Shown here piece by piece: positions 20,276 through 28,385 of a stretch of 64,000 nucleotides of DNA. A program made the translations under genes and the position numbers. The stretch's first letter is position 1; every line of letters starts with the position of its first letter. The notes beneath the pieces were generated by a model that was not told the origin of the DNA, did no database searches, and worked only from the letters and a program-made list of their open reading frames with translations. Source of the DNA: Tritrichomonas musculus (lineage: Eukaryota; Parabasalia; Tritrichomonadida; Tritrichomonadidae); contig JAPFFF010000002.1 in assembly GCA_039105265.1 (NCBI GenBank), forward strand, positions 1,426,001-1,490,000, given 5' to 3'.

Positions 20276-21631
20276 TTAATCTGGTATCTCTTTATCATTC
20301 TTAAATCCAAAATATTGGTAGAGCTGTTTCTTGCCATTAAACTCTTTATTTAATCCCTCTTCTTTAATCATTACTATATCTTTCTTTTTTTCCTCTTCTT
20401 CTGTCTCTTCAACAATAACCTCACCCATTTTACTCATGCACTTAACCCATGAATCTTTATTCATAGATAGCCATGCATTAGCTCTCAGTTGATTTAATCT
20501 TGTCTTGTATCTATTCTTGGCTACTTTAAATGTAAACTTATCCTCGGGTACTTTAATTTGTCTCATATACAGATAGGCTGTGGAGTCTTCATTCCTGTTT
20601 CTTCCTACAAATTGCTCTACACTTGAAACTGTATCAAGTGGTGTTTGTATGAATATGGATAGCAGCTTCTCTTTTAATGACTGCCCTGACTGAATACATG
20701 ATGTAGCTATGATTATGTCAACATCCTCTGGATTAACAAATTTGCCTTCACTACTTATCTCTACTTCCTTCTTCTCAGAGTTGTATAGTGCCTTGTTTAG
20801 TTCATTGTTGATGCAATCTTTTAATCTCTCGCATTCATTCTTGTCTTCTATCTTTATCAATATCTTGTCATACCGCTTTATCTCCTCTAGTACTTGTTTG
20901 GCTATGGTTTCTCTTTGCTCTTCCATATTGCTCTTCAGCTTGTATAGATATATTGTGCGATGGTACTTGATGTCAGCTAAGGGACTTATCTTCTCGTATT
21001 CTTCAAATACTGAGAGACAAGATATATCTGATGATGTTGTAGTAATCAATCCAACTCTATTGAATTCCCTACAAATTTCTATCAAAGATATGTGCTCCAG
21101 TAGTAAATGGGCTTCATCAATCAATAGTGTGTACTGTTTATTGAAGTCTATCTGATGGTGGTAGAAGTGTTCAATTATGCCTCCTAGACACTTAGATGCA
21201 GTTGAGAATGTAGTTATGACAACAGGGACAAAATGTGTGATAGCTGCTTTAAATTCTTTGAATGCACCCTCCTTGACACATACTTTTATTATCTCATCTA
21301 TGTTCTTTGGGTGATTATTATTTAATGCTACATACAGCTTTGAGTAGAACTCCATTGCAATGTTAATGGTAGGGACTACAAGTATGAATTTATTATTGGG
21401 GACAGTATTGTAAATCCATTTTCTTAGTGCTGTTGACTTGCCTGAGCCAATTGGCGCTTGACAGATGAATTTCTTTATTGTCTTCTCTATGGTTATCTCA
21501 TTTGTGGTTCCCTCTTCATTGGCAGAGCCAAGTTTGCCGTAAGGCAAATTTCTTTCACTGTATGTAATCTCAAATGATTTTTCAGGGAGGTTTTCAAAAA
21601 CATTCCAGTCTACATATTGCTCGCAGCTCAT
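20276..21631 (-). CDS. DEAH-box superfamily 2 helicase, origin-binding-protein-like
   Basis: A 451-residue helicase. Walker A is APIGSGKSTAL near residue 60, the DEAH box is LLIDEAHLLL near 172, and motif VI is SVEQFVGRNRNE near 345, giving a complete superfamily 2 core. The tight spacing and the APxGSGKST form resemble herpesvirus origin-binding and related viral replication helicases, but that finer placement is tentative. It would unwind DNA with ATP during replication or transcription of the element. Near residues 25-38 a palindromic stretch (21520-21555, TTTGCCGTAAGGCAAA) lies inside the reading frame. The ATG at 21631 follows TTTTTATTTTTGTTCAA, the shared upstream motif. It is the only enzyme in region F. 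Confidence 0.8.
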   Translation of the reverse strand: MSCEQYVDWNVFENLPEKSFEITYSERNLPYGKLGSANEEGTTNEITIEKTIKKFICQAPIGSGKSTALRKWIYNTVPNNKFILVVPTINIAMEFYSKLYVALNNNHPKNIDEIIKVCVKEGAFKEFKAAITHFVPVVITTFSTASKCLGGIIEHFYHHQIDFNKQYTLLIDEAHLLLEHISLIEICREFNRVGLITTTSSDISCLSVFEEYEKISPLADIKYHRTIYLYKLKSNMEEQRETIAKQVLEEIKRYDKILIKIEDKNECERLKDCINNELNKALYNSEKKEVEISSEGKFVNPEDVDIIIATSCIQSGQSLKEKLLSIFIQTPLDTVSSVEQFVGRNRNEDSTAYLYMRQIKVPEDKFTFKVAKNRYKTRLNQLRANAWLSMNKDSWVKCMSKMGEVIVEETEEEEKKKDIVMIKEEGLNKEFNGKKQLYQYFGFKNDKEIPD

Positions 21632-21670
21632 TTGAACAAAAATAAAAACAAGAATAAAAACAAAATGTAG

Positions 21671-21990
21671 AAAGATTCTATTGATGGTATTGCATTGATG
21701 ATATTACATTGATGATATTACATTGATGGTATTGCATTGATGGTATTGCATTGATGATATTACATTGATGATATTACATTGATGATATTACATTGATGAT
21801 ATTACATTGATGGTATTGCATTGATGATATTACATTGATGGTATTGCATTGATGGTATTGCATTGATGGTATTGCATTGATTGTATTTCATTGATGATAT
21901 TGCATTGATGATATTGCATTGATGGTATTGCATTGATTGTATTGCATTGATGGTATTGCATTGATTGTATTGCATTGATTGTATTGCATT
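21671..21990. repeat. 14-bp minisatellite (TATTGCATTGATGG type)
   Basis: About 23 units of 14 bases, alternating between TATTGCATTGATGG and TATTACATTGATGA forms, directly upstream of the helicase start. Period 14 matches the arm minisatellites but the sequence is unrelated. Further downstream (21990-22125) a GATATGCTATTGAATT motif repeats three times. There are no spacers, so this is not a CRISPR array, and no reading frame is plausible. Confidence 0.9.
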
Positions 21991-22129
21991 GACTGAATGA
22001 ATTTATTTGTGTGATATGCTATTGAATTCATTTGTGAAGATATTGTTTGAATTATATTTGTATGGTATGTTATTGAATTTATTTGTGTGATATGCTATTG
22101 AATTCATTTGTGTGCTTAAACTTTTTGTA

Positions 22130-22411
22130 TTGCTACGAGAGCTCTTCATTTGTGAACAGTATTGATAATTTTCAGGGGTGATTTGAATTGGTGATTTGAG
22201 AGCATTGAATTAACCGCGTGGCTTAAACTTTTTGACAGCTTTGCTGGCCCAAGCTTTGCTTATGAATTCATTGATGGTTAGAACTTTTTGATAGCGTTGC
22301 TGGAACAAAATCTGCCGCCTAGTATAGGAGCCCCTGTGTTTTTTTGCACCGCGTGGCCAAAATGCTGGGGTTGGGAGGCTGTGTAATTAGACACGGCTTA
22401 CCGTATACTAC
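22130..22411. repeat. Right end of region F (Maverick-type terminus)
   Basis: The segment ends with a hairpin (GCTGTGT and ACACGGC arms, 22371-22397) and then CCGTATACTACT, the same arrangement as the ends of A, B, C, D and E. Inside it are short palindromic modules, for example TTTGCTGGCCCAAGC at 22241-22257, which recur within genes of element D. The inner limit of this terminal repeat cannot be fixed without its partner. If 22411 is the end, the six bases following it, AATGTA, would be the target. Confidence 0.5.
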
Positions 22412-22426
22412 TAATGTATTAATATA

Positions 22427-23430
22427 TTATGGTACATATGCACCATCTCTATCTATTACCATGCGAAGTCTGTTGATCCAGCTGTCTATTGCTTTTCTAC
22501 ATTCAATTGAAGAAAGTGATGTGAGAATATTTTTGACTTCACATAAAAGCTCATTTTCATCATTAAAATAGCATCCTTCGAGTTGGAAACTTAGAAATCC
22601 GAATAAAAAGAAATCAGATGGAGCGATATCTGGGGAATAAGGAGGATGGTCAAGTCTCCTTATCCCCATTTTTTTCAATTCATTTGTTACTAAGTGAGGT
22701 CTGGCGTTATCCATATGGAAAATTTTGCCATTGGTTTTATATTTCTTTGAAAAATTTCCTATAACCTTATCAAGATAAAACTCTTTATTGAACTTTTTCC
22801 CGGGTGGGAGCATTGTAATTGATTTCACTCCCGTTCTTGACCAGATAACAGATATCATTACTTTTTTTGAGCCAATATTTTGCTTAACATTTATTGGTGG
22901 TTCAAGTCCTTCTTTTATCCACATTTTTTTACCTGGATTATTTAAATAAATCCAAGTCTCATCTTGAGTCATTAGTTGATCTAGTGTTTTTTCTGAAGCA
23001 GTAGTCAAGAAATGTAGTAATTTTTTGCCATTTCAATTCTCTGTTTTCTGATATTTTCGTTTAAAGTATATGGGACCCATTTGAAGTTTATTTTAACCAT
23101 GTGTAATTCTTCAATTAATATACGTTTTATGGTCTGTTTAGCAACATTTAATTTTTTGGCTATTTTTTTCGTACTTATATAAGGATCTTCTTCCATTATA
23201 TGTGAAATTGGATCTATTAAATCATTTTTTAATGGTCGTCCTGATCGAACTTTATCAAAAAGTGAATGATTTCCCTCTTCGAGACTTTTAATTCTGTTTT
23301 GAATTTCTCGGAGCGTCATTTTCTCTTCACCATATACAGAACAAATCTCTTCATATATGTCTTTGTTATTATAGTCTTTGAGCCATAAGAATTTCACCAC
23401 CGAGCGTATTTCTATTTGATCTTCATTCAT
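22427..23430 (-). pseudogene. Mariner (Tc1/mariner, DD34D-type) transposase, frameshifted
   Basis: Two overlapping frames make up one transposase. The first (23005-23430, 141 aa, starting MNEDQIEIRSVVKFLWL) carries two helix-turn-helix segments, including DPYISTKKIAKKLNVAKQTI. The second (22427-23008) has the catalytic triad context: DETWIYL, FHMDNARPH and YSPDIAPSDFFLFG, with about 34 residues between the last two aspartates, as in mariner. The frames meet near 23005 with a one-base shift, so the copy is inactive. A candidate left-over 5' end, AAGGGGAGCCAAAATTTTT on the minus strand, lies near 23490-23510. The 3' terminal repeat was not found; region F ends 16 bases from the stop. The copy lies between F and element C. 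Confidence 0.88.
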
Positions 23431-23618
23431 GAAAAAAAATACGTTTAAAGACGTTAATTTTAAAGAACACTTCTCGCCAAATTTTAATAAAAATTTTGGC
23501 TCCCCTTATTATTTTAAGAATCAAAATAATACATTAAAATGTTAATATCATATATTATTATATATCTTATTTTTATTAAAAGTAAATGATTCTAAGTGTT
23601 TTAAAAATGGTGACGAAA

Positions 23619-24200
23619 TTACTTTTTTACCCACCGATAATATCCATCTGTTTGTATATCTCGATATGCAATTAATGAATCATTTTGGGAAAATGCATTT
23701 CCATATTGTCCATGCATAGCTATCCAAGATTTCATCGCGGTGTTGACAGCATCAAAGAACCCTCTTAAGTCCCCTTCCTCTGACACCCAATCAATAACAT
23801 CAAAATTTGCTATCCATTTCCAAGTAGGCTCTTTTGCATTTTCTTCTTTGAGCTCGTCCTGGTAGAATTTATCAAGTAGTTCTTGAGTTAAAATAGGGTC
23901 GTTTATATTTCCTCCATGTAAAACAAAGTAGGATTTTTGTACTTTAAATATAGTCACAATAAATTCTAATTTGCGTCTTCTCTTAATGATATGCGCTGAA
24001 CGAACACCAACAATAGATTCCCCTTTGTTTGCAGTTGACCATTCTGGTGGAAAATTAAACCAATACCTATTAAACTTAGCTTTATCATGTTGAGCATCCT
24101 CAAGGAAGTAGGCTGTTTCGATTGGAAGAGGTGTATTACCATCATTAACTATATTATCTCGATTAGGATATAAAGTGTTAATACTTGGTGGTAATTCCAT
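23619..24200 (-). CDS. Minor-capsid-like protein of element C (part)
   Basis: A 193-residue frame clearly related to the N-terminal part of the element E protein at 61191. Shared landmarks are TPLPIETAYFLEDAQHD, NRYWFNFPPEW, GESIVGVRS and RRRKLEF, then a tryptophan-bearing block (FDVIDWVSEEGDLR) and QTDGYY. I take the family as a virion component, probably the minor capsid protein, because the E copy ends in a jelly-roll-like tail and lies next to integrase and ATPase genes. The start at 24200 follows a TTTTTATTCAACTCGAA motif. It sits 21 bases downstream of the protease gene, on the same strand. Listed as part of a broken element. Confidence 0.5.
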   Translation of the reverse strand: MELPPSINTLYPNRDNIVNDGNTPLPIETAYFLEDAQHDKAKFNRYWFNFPPEWSTANKGESIVGVRSAHIIKRRRKLEFIVTIFKVQKSYFVLHGGNINDPILTQELLDKFYQDELKEENAKEPTWKWIANFDVIDWVSEEGDLRGFFDAVNTAMKSWIAMHGQYGNAFSQNDSLIAYRDIQTDGYYRWVKK

Positions 24201-24221
24201 TTCGAGTTGAATAAAAAGTCT

Positions 24222-25009
24222 TTATTTATATACAACACCTGTTTCTAATTCATTGTTTTGAAGTTCTCGAAGTATTCTCTTTCTAATATCTGGTATATTG
24301 CGTTGTTTAAACTTACCATTTCCTTCATGCAAAAAGGTACGACAAGATTCCATTAGAAACACTCCACAATCCTTGTTATTCTTTTGACTAGGTACATCAT
24401 AATATTTGGCTTTTAACTTACCTGTTGCGAAAATATCGATCCACTTATTAAGTGTCTTTACCTCTGGCGCCATTGACTTATTCTCAGAGTCATAGCATTC
24501 GATTATTTTCTTTGGATATCGAACAATACATAAAACCCAATGTTCTCCATCTGAGCAAATGGGGACAAATACTTTATCGAACTTTGAAAATGACTGTTTA
24601 CCTGAGATAGGACTTTTCATCAGTTCATGTATTTTTTCATTATCATTAGTCTCATATGCTATAGAAAGGAGGGTATAAAATGCAGTAGGTAAAACCAATA
24701 TTTTCTTTTTATCAAACTCTGCCTCATTTTGACCAGGTTGTTTATTCAATCTCTTTCCTTTTTCATATTGAAGTTTCAAGTAGTCATCAATAACATCTTC
24801 GTCTATATTTTCATCATTGACTAAACTCCTCCAATCATGAATCTTATTATGTCCTTGGTCTACTGTATACTCTCCTGCCTTCTGTGGTGTCATACGGGGT
24901 TGTCTTGGAGGAGGACTAGTACCTCGAGAGGTATGTGATGATGGAAACTGTGGAGGTGGTGATGAAGGAGGAGGAGGTGGTGGAGGTGGAGGTGAAGGTG
25001 AACGAGGTC
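24222..25009 (-). CDS. Ulp1/adenain-like cysteine protease of element C (catalytic part)
   Basis: The frame holds a cysteine protease of the C48/C5 (Ulp1-adenain) type. The catalytic order is visible: His in EHWVLCIVRYP, Asp in ECYDSENKS, Gln and Cys in PSQKNNKDCGVF. An upstream block with DEDVIDDYLKLQ matches the Ulp1 substrate-binding region. In Polintons this enzyme matures capsid proteins. The same frame is open upstream of residue MTPQKAG (24893) through a proline-rich stretch up to 25009, where element B begins. B therefore inserted into this gene; the upstream part lies at 45369-45699. Confidence 0.8.
25004..25009. repeat. Target site duplication of element B (left copy)
   Basis: GAGGTC directly precedes the first base of element B and is repeated directly after its last base (45363-45368). 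Six-base duplications are the rule for Mavericks, so this fixes both ends of B. Confidence 0.93.
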
Positions 25010-25277
25010 AGAGAGTAAGGGGGACCGTTTGGACGGGCAGATAGATTGATGTTCTAGATTGACGGTTGCCACTTTTGAATCTTCATCTTTGAACTTGTTT
25101 AGTAGTATATATCAGTCGGTTTCCGTCGGGCTAAAGCCCACCGTCAACACGACTAATGAACAAAAATAATATGAACTCATTTAATGATTACCATCAATTG
25201 ATGTTTCATTTACTGGACAATTCATTTAATTCATTCTCAAGTTGATGCACTTTATTTTTGAGGCTGTTGATGTCTTC
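25010..25277. repeat. Left terminal inverted repeat of element B
   Basis: Its 268 bases are identical in reverse to 45095-45362. The outermost 91 bases have no counterpart at the ends of the other elements. Then comes AGTAGTATATATC (from 25101), a hairpin GGGCTAAAGCCC and an inner part which in the right copy encodes the end of a coiled-coil gene. It is followed by a 31-bp tandem repeat. Confidence 0.95.
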
Positions 25278-25279
25278 TT

Positions 25280-25420
25280 CCTCATGTGATACCTTCCTCG
25301 TGTGATACCTTCTCATGTGATACCTTCCTCGTGTGATACCTTCTCATGTGATACCTTCCTCGTGTGATACCTTCTCATGTGATACCTTCCTCGTGTGATA
25401 CCTTTTTCCTCACATGATAC
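25280..25420. repeat. 31-bp tandem repeat (CTCATGTGATACCTTCCTCG type)
   Basis: About four to five copies of a unit that alternates CTCATGTGATACCTTC and CTCGTGTGATACCTT. Just after it, 25423-25470 repeats a piece of the terminal repeat (AATTCATTCTCAAGCTGATG) in imperfect form, so the stretch looks like a slipped or duplicated inner edge of the terminal repeat. No gene. Confidence 0.85.
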
Positions 25421-25494
25421 CTCTCATTTAATTCATTCTCAAGCTGATGAACTTTATTTTTATTTTTTTTGTTTTTTAATTTCATGATAAAGTT

Positions 25495-25950
25495 ATGTCA
25501 ACACCAAAGGTTTATGATTACATCAATTCACTTATTCATATGCTGGATGAAACAGAGAAGTTTAAACAATGTGATTTCTCAATATTGTGTGATAGATATC
25601 CAATACCAAGTGGAAAGGCTACATATAAAGCTAAAGTGATGTACATATCATTGAAGAACAAAGAGAATGAATTCAAACGATTCTATCATGATAAGATTGT
25701 TGAACTCGGTCTTGAATACATAACACTTACATCAAATGTTAGAAGAAGGATATCAACAACATCTATTGAGTTCTTCGTTGAAGGTTCAAATGAAGAACAA
25801 TCATTTAAAGAATACAAGTATTATAATTACAGTATCAGGAAAGTCAATGATAAGAAAACAAAGGAACTCATCGAACAAATGAGACAAAAATATAATATCA
25901 ATACACCACAGCTGTTTGTTGGCGTTCAACAACAAATTGTATTAGATTAA
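25495..25950 (+). CDS. Unknown protein of element B (151 aa)
   Basis: A 151-residue protein starting MSTPKVYDYINSLIHMLDET, with mixed helices and strands, basic overall, and no recognised motif. The ATG follows TTTTTTTGTTTTTTAATTTCATGATAAAGTT. It is the first gene inside the left end and is convergent with the ATPase gene, whose stop lies three bases before its own end. No homologue is visible elsewhere in the window. Position beside the terminal repeat might suggest a terminal or DNA-binding protein, but nothing in the sequence proves it. Confidence 0.55.
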   Translation: MSTPKVYDYINSLIHMLDETEKFKQCDFSILCDRYPIPSGKATYKAKVMYISLKNKENEFKRFYHDKIVELGLEYITLTSNVRRRISTTSIEFFVEGSNEEQSFKEYKYYNYSIRKVNDKKTKELIEQMRQKYNINTPQLFVGVQQQIVLD

Positions 25951-26861
25951 TGAATTTCAATTGTGTTTGTTCTCGTATTGACCAACACGAATTGATGACC
26001 TGATAAGTCTTTATATTTTTGCCATAAATGTTCAAACTCAATTGGCATTGGAACTTGATGATATACATAACTTAACTTTTGCCTTGAATAACCACTAAAG
26101 ATAAAGAATGATGTCGCATTGTTCTTGTAATCTGTTTTGATTGCTTTGAAGAACTGAATATTAATATATACGATTGAGTGTTTATGTCGAAGTTGTGAAA
26201 CATAATTAGTAAAGTAATCAGTCTTTAAAATTAATGAACGACTTGCATCTTCACATAAAATGATTGTGTTTAATGGTTCATTTGGTTTACCTAGCTTATT
26301 GATATGAAGAAACTCAAACATATCGTTTAAGGTCTTTTCATCGATTACTATTTTTGGAGTTGAACTATATTTATCATATAGCTCTTTATATAAATCAAGT
26401 TGTTTAAGATATTCTTCAGCGTTTGAATCACTAATGACTTTGATTGGTAGTTGTATCAATTCACGTTGAGCAATAAATGTTGCATCATTGATTGTACCGC
26501 TCTTAGATATATAAACGATTAAATGAAAGTCGGAGTTCTTTAATCTTGACATTTGAATGATATCTCTTAAAACGACATGGCTCTTTCCTCTTCCTTGATT
26601 TCCGACAAGTATATTCAATGAATTGTAATGTGCATAGATGCCGTTTGCGATTGGTCTGATTGATTCGTTTTTTATTTTTGATTCATTGCGTTGATATGCT
26701 TTGTTCATCTCATCATCAATATTAAATGTCTTTTCATTAACTGTTGGTCTGAATGATTCATATTCAAATGCAAAACTCATTTGGTCATCATCATAATCAG
26801 AGCTATTAGAAAATAAAACCTCTTTATAATTAAACTGAGTGGGTTTCATGAAACGTTTCAT
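25947..26861 (-). CDS. A32/FtsK-like packaging ATPase of element B
   Basis: A 304-residue P-loop ATPase. Walker A reads LVGNQGRGKSHVV near residue 88; a Walker B-like strand, NTIILCEDASR, follows near 200; and a sensor-type segment SIVYINIQF lies near 235. This is the layout of the A32-like packaging ATPases of Mavericks and large DNA viruses, which drive DNA into the capsid. The partial ATPase of element E (63624) has the same architecture, with GKPGAGKSYW at the P-loop. It is convergent with the preceding gene. Start at 26861. Confidence 0.85.
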   Translation of the reverse strand: MKRFMKPTQFNYKEVLFSNSSDYDDDQMSFAFEYESFRPTVNEKTFNIDDEMNKAYQRNESKIKNESIRPIANGIYAHYNSLNILVGNQGRGKSHVVLRDIIQMSRLKNSDFHLIVYISKSGTINDATFIAQRELIQLPIKVISDSNAEEYLKQLDLYKELYDKYSSTPKIVIDEKTLNDMFEFLHINKLGKPNEPLNTIILCEDASRSLILKTDYFTNYVSQLRHKHSIVYINIQFFKAIKTDYKNNATSFFIFSGYSRQKLSYVYHQVPMPIEFEHLWQKYKDLSGHQFVLVNTRTNTIEIH

Positions 26862-27027
26862 TTCTTTAGTTTTCGTTAAAGCTCTTCATGAATACATTTT
26901 TGTTCTTATCTCTTCACTGAGTTTTGGTTCTTTGTCAGGAATCATTAATGATACTTCAACAAGCTTCACTAAAAATAAACCTGTTAGTAATGAAATAACT
27001 AATATTTCATATATCATTTATTAGTTT

Positions 27028-27429
27028 TTAAATACATGTTTTCAATGAAATGTTGTGTCTAATGAGTTCGGTATAAATGCTATTATATTTGTATTTCAAG
27101 TCATTTGATTCATTATTTTTGTACACCAATATCCTATCAATCAAAAGATATTTGGTACGTGAAACACAACCATTACACGCACAATCATCATTAACAATTA
27201 ATTCAACTTTATCTGCTTGTGTTAGTAATTTAATGAGTTCCATTAATGTATTTGAATGACAAATCAATAAATCATTGACTTTTATCGGATTTGTTTCATA
27301 GATTGATAACAATATCTCAAGAAATTTGTTTTTGGTTTCAAGTTCTGTTATATCAGCTCCTATATCACTGATACCTCTTTCTAGGGAAACGTTGTTTGTT
27401 GGTTGCTGTGATTGATATACTCCATTCAT
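27028..27429 (-). CDS. Unknown protein of element B (about 133 aa)
   Basis: A frame starting MNGVYQSQQPTNNVSLERGI with a helical middle (ELETKNKFLEILLSIYETN) and a cysteine pair plus basic C-terminal half (NDDCACNGCVSRTKYLLIDR). The CxCxxC-like cluster could bind a metal. Upstream DNA to about 27600 is rich in Pro, Gln and Ser codons, so the exact start is uncertain. Family unknown. It belongs to a run of four small minus-strand genes between the ATPase and the polymerase. Confidence 0.45.
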   Translation of the reverse strand: MNGVYQSQQPTNNVSLERGISDIGADITELETKNKFLEILLSIYETNPIKVNDLLICHSNTLMELIKLLTQADKVELIVNDDCACNGCVSRTKYLLIDRILVYKNNESNDLKYKYNSIYTELIRHNISLKTCI

Positions 27430-27657
27430 CTGAGGTATAGTAAAATTTGTGGCTTGAGATGATTGTGGTAATGGTTGAACTGATGGATATTCAACTGGTT
27501 GTGGTTGCTTTGGTTTGATGTTTATATTAATACTGGTTGATTGTTCCTACTTAACTGATGCATCGTTCTCACTACTTAATATACGAGCTTTTGATAATGC
27601 CATGAATGTTTGAATAAAAATAAAACAACATTAATGATGAGTCATTCAATGATTCAT

Positions 27658-27903
27658 TTACAAAGTCATTTGTTCAGCTGATTTGATACGTTCATCAATA
27701 GCTCTTAATTGTATTTTGATTGATTCAATATCATTAAATAGTTGTTTATAAATCGACAATATGTGAATCATCTTATCAAACTTTCCGTTTAATGCATCAT
27801 CTTCAGAATTCATACATTCATTGAATATCTTGTCTTTAACTATTCGAAACTGAGCGTGTAAAGATGATGTATCACAACTCAAACCTTTAATTGCACTATT
27901 CAT
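27658..27903 (-). CDS. Small coiled-coil protein of element B (81 aa)
   Basis: An 81-residue protein, MNSAIKGLSCDTSSLHAQFR onwards, nearly all predicted helix, with heptad-like spacing in its second half (IYKQLFNDIESIKIQLRAID). No family recognised. The ATG at 27903 follows TTTATTTTTGGTTTAAA, the shared upstream motif, which supports a real gene. A structural or scaffolding role is possible but unproven. Confidence 0.5.
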   Translation of the reverse strand: MNSAIKGLSCDTSSLHAQFRIVKDKIFNECMNSEDDALNGKFDKMIHILSIYKQLFNDIESIKIQLRAIDERIKSAEQMTL

Positions 27904-27941
27904 TTTAAACCAAAAATAAACAAATTAATTAAATGATATTT

Positions 27942-28292
27942 TTATTCTTTGTTGTTCTTAAATGCCAATAATCTATTAATCATATATGATGATACATTTA
28001 ACTTCAATTTGTCTTTCAATAAGTTTTGTGTATATGAACACCTTTTGTGTGCTGGCAACTTATTTATATCATTCATTACTTTATCATCAAGGAATTCTAA
28101 AACTTTTTCACGTTCATCCTTGTTCAAGAACTTTGATGAATTGAATATTGAACGTGTTCTTTTATGGTTTGCTTCTGTATTTGTTTCTTCATTTGTTTCT
28201 TCTTCTTCACTTACTTCTTGTTTTGATTCTAATATCAAAAGTAATTTATGTATTTCTTCAATGTGTTTTATTATTTCTCTTAACTCAGTCAT
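27942..28292 (-). CDS. Small conserved protein next to polymerase, element B (116 aa)
   Basis: A 116-residue protein with an N-terminal helix, an acidic linker (EVSEEEETNEETNTE) and a conserved C-terminal domain. That domain (KFLNKDEREKVLEFLDD, LLKDKLKLNVSSYM) matches the C-terminus of the element D protein at 53713, which has LNDEQRNKVLAF and LVRDKLNINLSAYM. The family thus accompanies this polymerase type, on the divergent side in B and on the downstream side in D. Function unknown; a DNA-binding or priming accessory role is a guess from context. Start at 28292, behind TTTTATTTCATTGAA. Confidence 0.6.
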   Translation of the reverse strand: MTELREIIKHIEEIHKLLLILESKQEVSEEEETNEETNTEANHKRTRSIFNSSKFLNKDEREKVLEFLDDKVMNDINKLPAHKRCSYTQNLLKDKLKLNVSSYMINRLLAFKNNKE

Positions 28293-28385
28293 TTCAATGA
28301 AATAAAAAACTCAAAAAAAAATTTATTTTTTGATTTAACATTTTTTTCAAAATTCAAATAATTTGATTTTTTAATTATATCATAA

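Larger units (their letters stand above)
14016..22411. mobile_element. Element or region F: Maverick-related, with large palindrome and helicase
   Basis: A Maverick-related segment defined on the right by a hairpin plus TATACTACT end at 22411 and on the left by the insertion point of element A. It holds a palindrome with 2-kb arms, a charged gene in the loop, three minisatellites and a DEAH-box helicase. The left terminus would lie left of element A, outside the window. No polymerase, integrase or capsid gene is seen, so it could be a shrunken or non-autonomous Maverick, or a piece of a larger one. It looks old: roughly two breaks in its loop gene, plus repeat expansion, suggest long residence. 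Confidence 0.5.

Noticed and set aside
21671-21990. Possible CRISPR array
   Set aside because: Units are contiguous, without unique spacers, and no cas-like gene is near.
24890-25072. A 60-residue His/Leu-rich frame
   Set aside because: Out-of-frame reading of the proline-rich part of the protease gene, running into the terminal repeat of B.
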